Shown in pieces: positions 1-7,120 of a DNA stretch of 12,153 nucleotides. The first letter of the stretch is position 1. Each line of letters starts with the position of its first letter. A program made the position numbers and the translations under genes. The DNA comes from an uncultured Bacteroidales bacterium (GTDB lineage: Bacteria; Bacteroidota; Bacteroidia; Bacteroidales; Bacteroidaceae), in NCBI GenBank assembly GCA_945837185.1, contig CAMAMZ010000055.1, positions 1-12,153 of the forward strand, read 5' to 3'. The notes beneath the pieces are model-generated. The model was not told the origin of the DNA and searched no databases. It saw nothing but the letters and a program-made list of their open reading frames with translations.

Positions 1-83
1 ATACAAATCACCCATGAGCATCTATCGTTGCCTTGTCCCGTGACTGAATATTGAAACTGCCAGATTTCAAGCGGTCAAGAAAC

Positions 84-104
84 AAAGCGTATGATAAACG
101 CTTT
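84..104. other. Small perfect hairpin
   Basis: AAAGCGT (84-90) and ACGCTTT (98-104) form a perfect 7-bp stem with a 7-base loop. It lies 30 bases after the TGA at 52-54 that closes the partial frame at the left edge, so it could terminate an upstream gene on +. No U-run follows it (CCCCAAAA), which argues against a simple intrinsic terminator in that direction. Confidence 0.3.
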
Positions 105-134
105 CCCCAAAATAGAGGTCTGCAGTTATTGTAG

Positions 135-374
135 CCCTATACTGACTCCCAAGTCTATGACCTAACTCGTAGGTTTGCAACTTGTATCGGCGAGGGTTCA
201 TCAGAATTAAACAACTGCAAGGCGGACTTGTCCGTCGTGGGTTGCCGACTTCTGAACAGAACGGAAAACCGCTGTAAATGTAGGTATTTTTTTGCGTATA
301 AACAAAATTTAATTGACTTTAATCACAGCAGACTGAAATTTTTGATGCATTTTGCCTGTCCTGTTGCACATTAA
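135..374 (+). pseudogene. Start-less open frame, possible gene or repeat remnant
   Basis: After a TAG at 132-134 this frame stays open for 79 codons, to TAA at 372-374. It then reopens in the same frame from 375 to TGA at 480-482, across most of the 22-bp array. The translation is rich in Cys, Arg and Asn and its only ATG (345) is near the end, so it is not a normal gene as it stands. An open stretch this long can arise by chance. The alternative is a decayed coding remnant or an intergenic repeat family that happens to be open. I do not recognise a domain. Confidence 0.2.
196..257 (+). ncRNA. Candidate nested stem-loop (structured RNA?)
   Basis: Three nested complementary pairs can be drawn by eye. 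The outer stem is GTTCA 196-200 with TGAAC 253-257. The middle stem is CAAC 212-215 with GTTG 241-244. The inner stem is GGCGGA 221-226 with TCCGTC 231-236 (one G-U pair), closing on a CTTG loop, a known stable tetraloop type. The internal loops between stems are large (7-11 bases) and no known RNA family is recognised, so this is only a candidate. Confidence 0.2.
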
Positions 375-387
375 GGAGTAAATATAA

Positions 388-497
388 GTTTCGCTGAAAT
401 ATATTGCGAGTTTCAACGAAACAGGCTAAGTGTTTTGGTGAAACAGGCTAAGTGTTTCGCCCAAACAGTCGATACGTTTTGAGGAAACGTTGATTTA
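388..497. repeat. Phased 22-bp array of five GTTT-N5-AAAC palindromes
   Basis: Five units start at 388, 410, 432, 454 and 476, exactly 22 bases apart. Each opens with a 13-base imperfect palindrome of the form GTTT-N5-AAAC (the first ends AAAT), followed by a 9-base linker. The linker AGGCTAAGT is identical in units 2 and 3 and diverged in the others. The spacer bases inside the palindromes vary (CGCTG, CAACG, TGGTG, CGCCC, TGAGG) while the arms are kept. A 22-bp period is not a multiple of three, so protein repeats do not explain it. It is close to two helical turns, as expected for sites read from one face of the DNA. A binding array, iteron-like element or dispersed repeat family would all fit. 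Confidence 0.8.
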
Positions 498-599
498 CCA
501 CTTTTTTTGCTGATAGAAATGGTTACGAATCATACTCTTATATCATAAACGGGCAGAATCTGCTTTGATGGAAAGGGGGCAAGGCCTGTGACAGGTGAC

Positions 600-645
600 A
601 TGATGATGTGGAACTATATGGCATAATGATGATGTGAAACTATAT
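600..645. repeat. Direct repeat (20 bp x 2, 26-bp period) before the WG gene
   Basis: ATGATGATGTG-G/A-AACTATAT occurs at 600-619 and again at 626-645, with 19 of 20 bases identical. The second copy runs into an AT-rich stretch (TATATATAATAA). The pair ends about 37 bases before the start codon at 683, so it lies in the likely promoter or leader of that gene. It may be an operator pair or simply a short duplication; the sequence does not say which. Confidence 0.6.
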
Positions 646-682
646 ATATAATAAGGTGTAAAAACAATAAAAGTTTGAAACG

Positions 683-1927
683 ATGGAAGAAGTAAAGAAG
701 GAAACGAAGAAGGCACAGGTAAAGAAAAAGATGGTGTCGGTGAAAAGGGCTTTTATCCTGTTCTGGCATGGACTGACAGCCCTCCTCGTGGGCATGGCAA
801 ACTGGATTACCGTGGTATTGGGCATGAAAGATGACTCCAAGTATGGCAAGTTTCTCCGCCGTACGGTGGGGAGTTGCTTTGCGTTCATCATGTTGATGCT
901 GGCCATGATGATTGGTTTTGCTGTTTGTCGTTCGGCCTATTATCGGTTGGGGATAGACGAGTATTTAGAAGACTCGTATGAAGATGCGCAGTTTGTTTCG
1001 CGCTCAGTGACTTATTACGCGCATTGTGACGATGAAGGTTATTTGAAGACGTGTGACGGCAAGAAGACTATCACGGGCATCCAGTGGATAGCCAAACCCT
1101 TGGGCTTAGACTCGCTGGTTTGTTATAGCAATGGGAAGAAGCGTGGCTATTTCAATATGTTTACCGGCAAGCCTGTCATCGAACCGCAATATAAGCATGC
1201 GTGGATATTCTCCGATGGAGTAGCTTCGGTGGATGATGGCGGTTGGATTAAGTTTATCGATGCCTCGGGAAAGGTGGTGATCGACCCGAAGATTCCTTAT
1301 ATATCGGGAATGGAAGGCTATGTGTTCCACAACAACCTCTGCATTGTGCATAACGACCGTCTTAACCGTTTCGGCATCATCGACAAGCGGGGCAACTGGG
1401 TGCTGCCTGCGGAATATTGTGCAATAGAACCTATCAAGAAGTTCTGGATTGTAGATGACGGTGTATGTAAGAGTCTGTTGGATAGTGCCATGCACACGGT
1501 TGTCCCCTCAACGAAAGGAGAATACTGGGTGGGCGACGACTATATCAGCGTTACGCTCAGCAACCATGTCATTATGCGCTACAACTTTGACGGTGAGCTT
1601 ATCAACGATTTCTACATCAACGATGTGAACTATCTGACGTATGAAACTGATGAGTTGCGCTACACTACCACAAAGAACTACGATGAGAATGGCATGCTTA
1701 CCAGTGAGACGGACAACACGGAGCCGTGGCCTGTGGAGAAGGTGGCCAAGTGCCGGAGCTATGAGGCCGAAACAGGATGGTATGGGTTGATGACTGCCGA
1801 AGGTAAGATTATCACGCCCCCTTCATTCAGCAGCATCAAGGCAGTAGGGTATGACTTGTATCTTTGCAAGGACAACGATGAAGATGGGTTGCTATTGAAT
1901 GGTAAAGGCGAGATATGCCATCAATGA
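683..1927 (+). CDS. Membrane-anchored WG-repeat protein of unknown function
   Basis: The predicted 414-residue protein has three parts. The first is a Lys/Glu-rich N-terminus (residues 1-22, probably cytoplasmic). The second holds two hydrophobic segments, about 24-47 and 62-82, the latter a strong transmembrane helix. The third is a large, presumably extracytoplasmic domain. From about residue 150 that domain shows degenerate WG-type repeats, with the pattern G-[YWF]-x-[hydrophobic]-x-x-x-x-G-K/N-x-[VI]-[IL]-x-P. Examples are RGYFNMFTGKPVIEP near 154, GWIKFIDASGKVVIDP near 187, RFGIIDKRGNWVLP near 229, GWYGLMTAEGKIITPP near 365, and a last partial unit near 401. WG repeats probably form a beta-propeller-like or solenoid surface; no catalytic motif is visible. 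The ATG at 683 gives a sensible N-terminus. The gene stands alone and converges on recQ. No specific role can be assigned. Confidence 0.85.
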   Translation: MEEVKKETKKAQVKKKMVSVKRAFILFWHGLTALLVGMANWITVVLGMKDDSKYGKFLRRTVGSCFAFIMLMLAMMIGFAVCRSAYYRLGIDEYLEDSYEDAQFVSRSVTYYAHCDDEGYLKTCDGKKTITGIQWIAKPLGLDSLVCYSNGKKRGYFNMFTGKPVIEPQYKHAWIFSDGVASVDDGGWIKFIDASGKVVIDPKIPYISGMEGYVFHNNLCIVHNDRLNRFGIIDKRGNWVLPAEYCAIEPIKKFWIVDDGVCKSLLDSAMHTVVPSTKGEYWVGDDYISVTLSNHVIMRYNFDGELINDFYINDVNYLTYETDELRYTTTKNYDENGMLTSETDNTEPWPVEKVAKCRSYEAETGWYGLMTAEGKIITPPSFSSIKAVGYDLYLCKDNDEDGLLLNGKGEICHQ

Positions 1928-1984
1928 TGGCATGGCTGTTTGACAGGCGCTGGCTGCACAGCTCTTGTAGAATGCGGCAAATAG

Positions 1985-2038
1985 AGTGAACGATGGTTTT
2001 ATCAGGATTTTACCAGACTGATGAAGCTGTCGTTCACT
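1985..2038. terminator. Possible bidirectional terminator between WG gene and recQ
   Basis: AGTGAACGA (1985-1993) is the exact reverse complement of TCGTTCACT (2030-2038), a 9-bp stem. ATCAG (2001-2005) and CTGAT (2018-2022) form an inner stem. It lies between two convergent genes, where a terminator is expected. No strong U-run follows on either strand, so the call is weak. The right arm recurs at 2074-2082 because of the 44-bp duplication, so two alternative pairings exist. Confidence 0.3.
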
Positions 2039-2088
2039 TCTGTCATCAGGATTTAGCCAGACTGATGAAACCGTCGTTCACTTCTATC
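2001..2088. repeat. 44-bp tandem duplication of the recQ 3' end
   Basis: Bases 2001-2044 and 2045-2088 are adjacent copies of the same 44-bp unit with 39 identical positions. The right copy contains the last codons of recQ, ending at the TGA at 2046-2048. Read on minus in the corresponding frame, the left copy would encode EVNDSFISLVKS followed by stops, against the real recQ tail EVNDGFISLAKS. It is therefore an extra, untranslated copy of the gene end downstream of the stop. Confidence 0.9.
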
Positions 2089-3950
2089 ACCTCGTCATCG
2101 GCTAAACTGCGCATCACCTCATCGCGCACTTTGGGAAGGATGGGAAGGGCAAGAATCTCTTGAACAGCATGGGGCTTGTCGTCACTCAGCAAAGCTTTGA
2201 TGCGCCATATCGCATCGTTGACAACGGTTTGGGAGGTTACCTTGGCCTTATCTTTCAAACATACATCGCACATGCGGCAGTCGTTTGCCCTTTCCTCGCC
2301 AAAGTAACGCAACAGCTGTCGGCTGCGGCACACCCCATCTTCTTCCGCATAAGTTAGCATGGCCATCACGTGCTGCTGCATCTGCTCCTTTCTGTCTTCA
2401 TAAACCTCTTTGGGCAACACAACATGCCGCTCTTCCACACGATGGCGCAGATAGGAGATAAAGGGTGTTTTGCGTTGTGGTATGAAGTTGACGATTCGAC
2501 GCTGTGAAAGACTGATGAGCGCTTGATACAATTCGTGAACACTTATGTTGCATTGCTGCGCTATGCGCTCTTCGTTGATATACGTATAATCGGAAAAGAG
2601 CGTGCCATAGTTGCGCATGAGTGTTGTCATGATGCTATCCTCTCGTGGCGACAGACTGTCCAGTTTGTAGAGGTCATTGCGTGTGAGCGGTATGAACAGG
2701 CGGGCAGCGGCATCGGGATCGTGCTCATAGTCGATATAGCCTGCCCTTTGCAGAATTCTGAGTGCGGCTTCGGTGGCGCGCGGTTCAAAGTGATAAGTGT
2801 GGCAAAACTGTTCGAGATGGAAAGGAAAGGTGTGTCCGGCACCGCTTCCCACTCCTATCTGGTAGAAATAAGCCAAATGCTCGTAAACCTTGCGGATGTC
2901 ATCTTTGGGTGGAAAGGCTGTGCGGAGGTGCATTTTCTGGGTGCGTTTGTCGTAAGGGCCATACAGCAACACGGCATAGGCTTTCTTCCCATCTCTTCCT
3001 GCTCTTCCCGCTTCCTGAAAATAAGCCTCTATGGAGTCAGGACAATTGTAGTGAATCACAATTCTTACGTCGGGCTTGTCGATGCCCATGCCGAAAGCGT
3101 TGGTGGCAACCATAATCTGTTTGTTGCCTTGCAGCCATGCTTGCTGATGTGCATCTTTGACTGCGGCTTCAAGTCCGGCATGAAAAAAAGTAGCGGTAAA
3201 TCCATGCTGACAGAGATATTTGGCCAGTTCCTGTGTGGCTTTACGGCTCCTCACATACACGATGGCGCAACTCTTCATGGTTTGAAGAATCTTCAGCATT
3301 TCTATGTCCTTGTTATTGGTGCGCCTAACGATGTAAGCCAGATTGCTTCGTTCGAAACTCATCTGAAATACCTGCCCATTGGCAAAGTGCAACTTTTCCT
3401 GGATGTCTGCCACCACTTGCGGTGTAGCGGTAGCCGTAAGCGCCAATACCGGTACATTGGGTTTCCATTTCCGCACTTCGGCAATATGCAGATAATGCGG
3501 CCGGAAATCATAGCCCCACTGGCTGATGCAATGTGCCTCGTCGACAGTGATGAAGCTCACACGCATGTGTTTTAGTTTTGCCAGAAACAGTTCAGAAGCC
3601 AGTCGTTCGGGCGAAATATACAATAGCTTGATGCCTCCGAAGATACAGTTTTCAAGGATGGTGATAATTTCCTGACGCGACAGGTCGGCATGCACGGCAG
3701 CAGCCTTGATGCCCCGTTCGCGAAGATGTATCACCTGGTCCTTCATTAAAGCAATGAGGGGCGTAATGACAATACACACTCCTTCCATTGCCAAAGCAGG
3801 CACTTGGAAGGTAAGCGACTTGCCGCCTCCTGTAGGCATCAACCCCAGCGTGTCGTGACCCGTGGCAATACTCTCTATAATCTGCCGTTGTATGCCTCTG
3901 AAGGAAGGATACCCCCAGTAGGTGTGCAGAATGTCCTCATACCTGTCCAT
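2046..3950 (-). CDS. recQ: RecQ-family ATP-dependent DNA helicase
   Basis: A superfamily 2 helicase that unwinds DNA 3' to 5' and works in recombination and fork repair. From the ATG at 3950 the product is 634 residues; a GTG one codon upstream is possible but less likely. Visible motifs are Walker A GLMPTGGGKS (about 36-45), the DEAH box (137-140) followed by CISQWGYDFRP, the TATAT motif near 173, ATNAFGMGIDKPDVR (about 282-296), and the arginine-finger motif QEAGRAGRDG (about 312-321). The RecQ zinc signature Cys-x16-Cys-x2-Cys-x2-Cys is intact, but at 541, 558, 561 and 564. In E. coli RecQ it sits near 380, directly after the helicase core. About 200 residues of probable helical or winged-helix sequence lie in between, and only about 70 follow, so no C-terminal HRDC domain is evident. 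It lies 53 bases after recJ and is probably co-transcribed with it. Confidence 0.95.
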   Translation of the reverse strand: MDRYEDILHTYWGYPSFRGIQRQIIESIATGHDTLGLMPTGGGKSLTFQVPALAMEGVCIVITPLIALMKDQVIHLRERGIKAAAVHADLSRQEIITILENCIFGGIKLLYISPERLASELFLAKLKHMRVSFITVDEAHCISQWGYDFRPHYLHIAEVRKWKPNVPVLALTATATPQVVADIQEKLHFANGQVFQMSFERSNLAYIVRRTNNKDIEMLKILQTMKSCAIVYVRSRKATQELAKYLCQHGFTATFFHAGLEAAVKDAHQQAWLQGNKQIMVATNAFGMGIDKPDVRIVIHYNCPDSIEAYFQEAGRAGRDGKKAYAVLLYGPYDKRTQKMHLRTAFPPKDDIRKVYEHLAYFYQIGVGSGAGHTFPFHLEQFCHTYHFEPRATEAALRILQRAGYIDYEHDPDAAARLFIPLTRNDLYKLDSLSPREDSIMTTLMRNYGTLFSDYTYINEERIAQQCNISVHELYQALISLSQRRIVNFIPQRKTPFISYLRHRVEERHVVLPKEVYEDRKEQMQQHVMAMLTYAEEDGVCRSRQLLRYFGEERANDCRMCDVCLKDKAKVTSQTVVNDAIWRIKALLSDDKPHAVQEILALPILPKVRDEVMRSLADDEVIEVNDGFISLAKS

Positions 3951-4003
3951 CACATGAAATCCAACCGGTGCGTTCTTCTTTTTTATGATGAAGGTGTTGG
4001 TGT

Positions 4004-5743
4004 TCAGGAAAGCGGTGACGCATCCTCTTCCGGTGGCCTGATATCTTCTATCTGCAGCTGTATGGCATTATGCTTGAAGATATTATCTTCCAGCGTGTAG
4101 GCAATATCGAAGCTTCGCTTTGACTTGATGTAGCGTGCCGAGGCACTTTGGCCGAAGGCAATGCCTTTCATCACATTGCTCGATTTCGAATCGACCAACT
4201 CCAGTTTGATATGCTCCTGCTCTCTGCCCACCACTTTGCTGGTGCCATAGTCGTACACGTTTGTGGTGGCAAACAGCGGCTTGGGGTTTCCCGGTCCGAA
4301 GGGCGCAAAGCGTTTCAGGTCGTTGTGAAGTTTCTTGGTGATATCCTTGAAGTCGATAACGGCATCGATATGCAGCATCGCCTCCGTCTGCTCCGGTTGG
4401 ATATGGTCATCCACATACTTCTGGAAACTCTTTCTAAACTCCTTGATTTTATCCCATTTCAATGTCAAACCGGCAGCATAGGTGTGTCCGCCGAAGTTCA
4501 CGAGCAGGTGCCTGCATTCTTTAATGGCAGAATACACATCGAAGCCCGTCACGCTACGTGCTGAGCCTGTAGCAAATTCACCATCGCGGGTCAGCACGAC
4601 AGTAGGTCTGAAATAAATTTCCGTGAGTCGTGAGGCCACGATACCAATCACACCCTTTTTCCAGTTTTCGTCATAGAGCACAATACTCGAGCAGTGCCGT
4701 TGGTTTTCCAGTCGTTCAACAATCTGGTTGGCCTCTTCGGTCATCTGCTTGTCGATGTCTTTTCGTTGCTCGTTGTATTCGTTAATCAATTTTGCCGCAT
4801 GCAATGCAACGCGCAAATCTTTCTCTACAAGCAGGTCCACACTCTCCTTGCCATTCTCCATGCGTCCGGAGGCATTGATGCGAGGCCCTATCTTGAAGAT
4901 GATGTCGCTCATGGAGAGTTCACGGTTGTTGAGGCCACAGATGTCGATGATGGCCTTCAAACCGATGCTGGGATTCTGGTTCAGTTGTCGCAAACCATGG
5001 AAGGCCAGGATTCTGTTCTCGTCGATTACAGGAACAATATCGGCAGCTATGCTCACCGCACAGAAGTCGAGCAACGGGATGAGCCGTGAAAAGGGGATTC
5101 CGTTGTTCTTGGCAAAAGCCTGCATGAATTTGAAGCCCACGCCACAACCACTCAGATGCTTGAAGGGGTAGGGGTCGTCCTCTCTCTTAGGATTGAGGAT
5201 GGCCACAGCTTCCGGGAGTGTTTCGTCGGGCACATGATGGTCGCAGATAATAAAGTCTATGCCTTGTTTCTTTGCATAGGCAATCTCCTCGATGGCTTTG
5301 ATGCCGCAATCGAGGATAATGATCAGTTTCACCTCCGTTTCCTTTGCGTAATCTATTCCCTTCTTGCTCACACCATAGCCCTCCTCGTAGCGGTCGGGGA
5401 TATAGTAGTCGATGTTGGAATAGAATTGCTGCAAGAACTTATAGACGAGTGCCACGGCTGTACAGCCGTCCACATCATAGTCGCCATAAACGAGAATACG
5501 CTCTTTGCGCCCCATTGCGTCATTCAGCCTGTCGACAGCAATATCCATGTCCTTCATCAGGAAAGGGTTGATTAAGTCAGAAAGTTGTGGCCTGAAGAAT
5601 CTCTTGGCTGCCGACTCTGTTGTGATGCCCCTTCTGATGAGCAGCTGCGTGAGAATAGGACTCATGCTGAGCTTCTCACTGAGCTCTTTGGCAACCCGCT
5701 CTTCCTCGGGCGTAGGTGACTTGTAATTCCATTTAAAGTGCAT
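4004..5743 (-). CDS. recJ: Single-stranded-DNA-specific exonuclease RecJ
   Basis: A cytoplasmic DHH-family 5'-3' single-strand exonuclease used in RecF-pathway recombination, mismatch repair and fork processing. The 579-residue product has the usual RecJ order. The phosphoesterase motif DYDVDG is at 88-93, DCG at 145-147, and the DHH triad at 168-170. SGCGVGFKF (198-206) and GPRINASGRM (286-295) follow. The DHHA1 domain has SARSV (394-398) and GGHTYAAGL (418-426). An OB-like C-terminal region includes the FAPFGPGNP motif (479-487). All metal-binding residues that I can judge are present and the length is normal. The ATG at 5743 starts right at the expected N-terminus (KWNYKSPTPEE). A -7 type promoter at 5807-5814 lies about 60 bases upstream. 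recQ follows on the same strand. Confidence 0.97.
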   Translation of the reverse strand: MHFKWNYKSPTPEEERVAKELSEKLSMSPILTQLLIRRGITTESAAKRFFRPQLSDLINPFLMKDMDIAVDRLNDAMGRKERILVYGDYDVDGCTAVALVYKFLQQFYSNIDYYIPDRYEEGYGVSKKGIDYAKETEVKLIIILDCGIKAIEEIAYAKKQGIDFIICDHHVPDETLPEAVAILNPKREDDPYPFKHLSGCGVGFKFMQAFAKNNGIPFSRLIPLLDFCAVSIAADIVPVIDENRILAFHGLRQLNQNPSIGLKAIIDICGLNNRELSMSDIIFKIGPRINASGRMENGKESVDLLVEKDLRVALHAAKLINEYNEQRKDIDKQMTEEANQIVERLENQRHCSSIVLYDENWKKGVIGIVASRLTEIYFRPTVVLTRDGEFATGSARSVTGFDVYSAIKECRHLLVNFGGHTYAAGLTLKWDKIKEFRKSFQKYVDDHIQPEQTEAMLHIDAVIDFKDITKKLHNDLKRFAPFGPGNPKPLFATTNVYDYGTSKVVGREQEHIKLELVDSKSSNVMKGIAFGQSASARYIKSKRSFDIAYTLEDNIFKHNAIQLQIEDIRPPEEDASPLS

Positions 5744-5806
5744 TTATATCGTTTTTTTTAATTGCTTTTTAATGTGCTATTGTCGGCAGGTATGACAATG
5801 GCGTGC

Positions 5807-5814
5807 CAAAGTTA
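5807..5814 (-). promoter_or_regulatory. Predicted -7 promoter element for recJ-recQ
   Basis: On the minus strand this reads TAACTTTG, an exact match to the Bacteroidetes TAnnTTTG element. It lies 63 bases upstream of the recJ start codon, leaving a leader of roughly 55-60 bases. No good TTTG box appears at the usual 19-21 base spacing; the upstream sequence is T-rich. It sits just past the terminator of the preceding gene, so recJ-recQ probably begins a new transcript. Confidence 0.55.
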
Positions 5815-5832
5815 CAAAAATAAAACAAGAAA

Positions 5833-5869
5833 ACGGCAGCTTCTGACGTTAATTTTCAGAAACTGCCGT
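5833..5869 (-). terminator. Intrinsic terminator after the C1B peptidase gene
   Basis: ACGGCAG (5833-5839) pairs with CTGCCGT (5863-5869). After one C-A mismatch, TTCTGA (5841-5846) pairs with TCAGAA (5856-5861), around a 9-base loop. On the minus strand the stem is followed by a T-rich tail (TTTCTTGTTTTATTTTTG), the pattern of a rho-independent terminator. It lies 28 bases past the peptidase stop codon. The + strand side also has ATTTTTG after the stem, but no + gene ends here. Confidence 0.75.
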
Positions 5870-5897
5870 ATTTTTGACAATTGAAATGTGTGGGATT

Positions 5898-7091
5898 TTA
5901 AATGCCCAATTTCTTTCTTATATCCTTGGGAATGGCGTTCTTGTTCACCATATAATCCATGGTGTTGGCCACCACATAGTTCTTGGTCATATACCAAATA
6001 CCCTTGTAGGCACCTGTTTCACCCCATGAGTTTTTCACCATATAATATTCCTTGCCGTTCTGGTCTTTGGCAATACCAAAGATGAGCATGCCATGGTCGT
6101 CGGTCAGTTCCCAGTTGTCGTATCTTTGCTGGCGCTGTTCCTGTGTGGGGGCAAGTTCGGGAACATTCACACCGAGCGAGTCGATGAGACTTGTCTTCTT
6201 CTGTGGAGAGAGCTTGAGCCAACGGGCCATATCGCTTCCTGCCAAACTTTCCATCTTCTTCGTATCGTAGAAATAGGCGAGGCCCTGACGGGTGAAGCCT
6301 TCTTCCGACACGTCGCCTCCCCATGCTACGGTATAGCCGTTCATGATGGCGTTGTCGATGATACGGGCCATATCTTCCATGGGCACGTTCCATGACAAGG
6401 GGTTGCGCCAGTTGTCCTGCACCTCAACGGCAAAAGCTGTCCAGAAGGGATGGTGTGTATAGCTGGTTACGGTTACGTAATCGTCGAAGTTAAGACCTAA
6501 GCTGGCAGCGAAAGTCTGTGGTGTGTAGGTCTTGCCCTCGTAGGTGAATGTATCGGGGCATTTGCCCAGATAAGCATCCAGAATGCCTTGCAAGCCCACC
6601 TTCCATTGGCTTGATAGTTTCTTGGCGCTGTTTCTGGCTACTGCATTGACATACGGTTCCAGCAGCGAGAAGAACTCATTGAAGTTGTTCAACGAATCGC
6701 CATAGAGCGAACCGGGGAAAGGCATGGCATCTTCGGGCACGATGCCATAGTGCTGCAAGCAATAAAGTGGGTCGTATGCCGAACCACCTTGAGCAAACTG
6801 GCAGTCGCCATGCAGGCGTACCACTTGAATGGCACGGTCCATGTAGGTCTTGTTGGCAACAAACGATTCACATAAATCGTAGGTCTTGCCGGTAGCCTTC
6901 AGAATCTCCGACTCGAAGAAACTCAGGGTGGAGTAATCCCAGCAGGTTCCTGAACGGTTCTGGTTTTTGATACTTGTAATCTTGTTCTCCTTGACCACGG
7001 TGAAGACAGGCTTGTTGCTCTGCTTCTTTTCCTGTGCGCTCACTCCTATGGCTATCAGCGCAAGGAGGGCTGTCATCATCATTTTTCTCAT
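5898..7091 (-). CDS. Secreted C1B (bleomycin hydrolase/PepC-like) cysteine peptidase
   Basis: A papain-fold aminopeptidase of the bleomycin hydrolase/aminopeptidase C family. The ATG at 7091 begins a clear signal peptide (MRKMMMTALLALIAIGVSA, probable cleavage before Gln20), giving 397 residues. An open frame continues 66 codons upstream, but that part overlaps pepP, is Arg-rich and would bury the signal peptide, so it was not used. The catalytic set is complete: oxyanion Gln44 and nucleophile Cys50 in NQNRSGTCWDY, His333 in DDHGM, and Asn354 in VKNSWG. Classic family members are cytosolic and about 450 residues; a shorter form with a signal peptide suggests action in the periplasm or outside the cell. 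An AAAAGGA-type ribosome binding site lies about 8 bases before the ATG. It follows pepP by 29 bases and is probably in the same operon. Confidence 0.93.
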   Translation of the reverse strand: MRKMMMTALLALIAIGVSAQEKKQSNKPVFTVVKENKITSIKNQNRSGTCWDYSTLSFFESEILKATGKTYDLCESFVANKTYMDRAIQVVRLHGDCQFAQGGSAYDPLYCLQHYGIVPEDAMPFPGSLYGDSLNNFNEFFSLLEPYVNAVARNSAKKLSSQWKVGLQGILDAYLGKCPDTFTYEGKTYTPQTFAASLGLNFDDYVTVTSYTHHPFWTAFAVEVQDNWRNPLSWNVPMEDMARIIDNAIMNGYTVAWGGDVSEEGFTRQGLAYFYDTKKMESLAGSDMARWLKLSPQKKTSLIDSLGVNVPELAPTQEQRQQRYDNWELTDDHGMLIFGIAKDQNGKEYYMVKNSWGETGAYKGIWYMTKNYVVANTMDYMVNKNAIPKDIRKKLGI

Positions 7092-7120
7092 TGTCTTTTT
7101 CCTTTTATGTTGTATTTTAG

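Larger units (their letters stand above)
1..682. other. Long intergenic region without a convincing gene
   Basis: No credible protein-coding gene is visible in these 682 bases. The first 54 bases are open in frame 1 and end in TGA, giving a tail of 17 residues that matches nothing I recognise; it could be the end of a gene lying outside the window. A 7-bp hairpin (84-90 with 98-104, loop 91-97) lies shortly after that stop. Further in are an open but start-less frame (135-374), a possible nested fold (196-257), a phased palindrome array (388-497) and a direct repeat (600-645), each listed separately. No clear TAnnTTTG promoter was found for the gene that starts at 683. Confidence 0.6.

Noticed and set aside
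1..54. C-terminal end of an upstream gene
   Set aside because: Only 17 codons are visible, all three + frames have nearby stops, and the residues match no family I can name.
388..497. CRISPR array
   Set aside because: Units are only 22 bp with 9-base linkers, two of which are identical, so there are no unique spacers of normal length and no cas genes.
2523..3575. 350-codon open frame on + inside recQ
   Set aside because: It is antisense to a gene with every RecQ helicase motif in order. Its translation shows no domain, so it is a shadow of codon bias.
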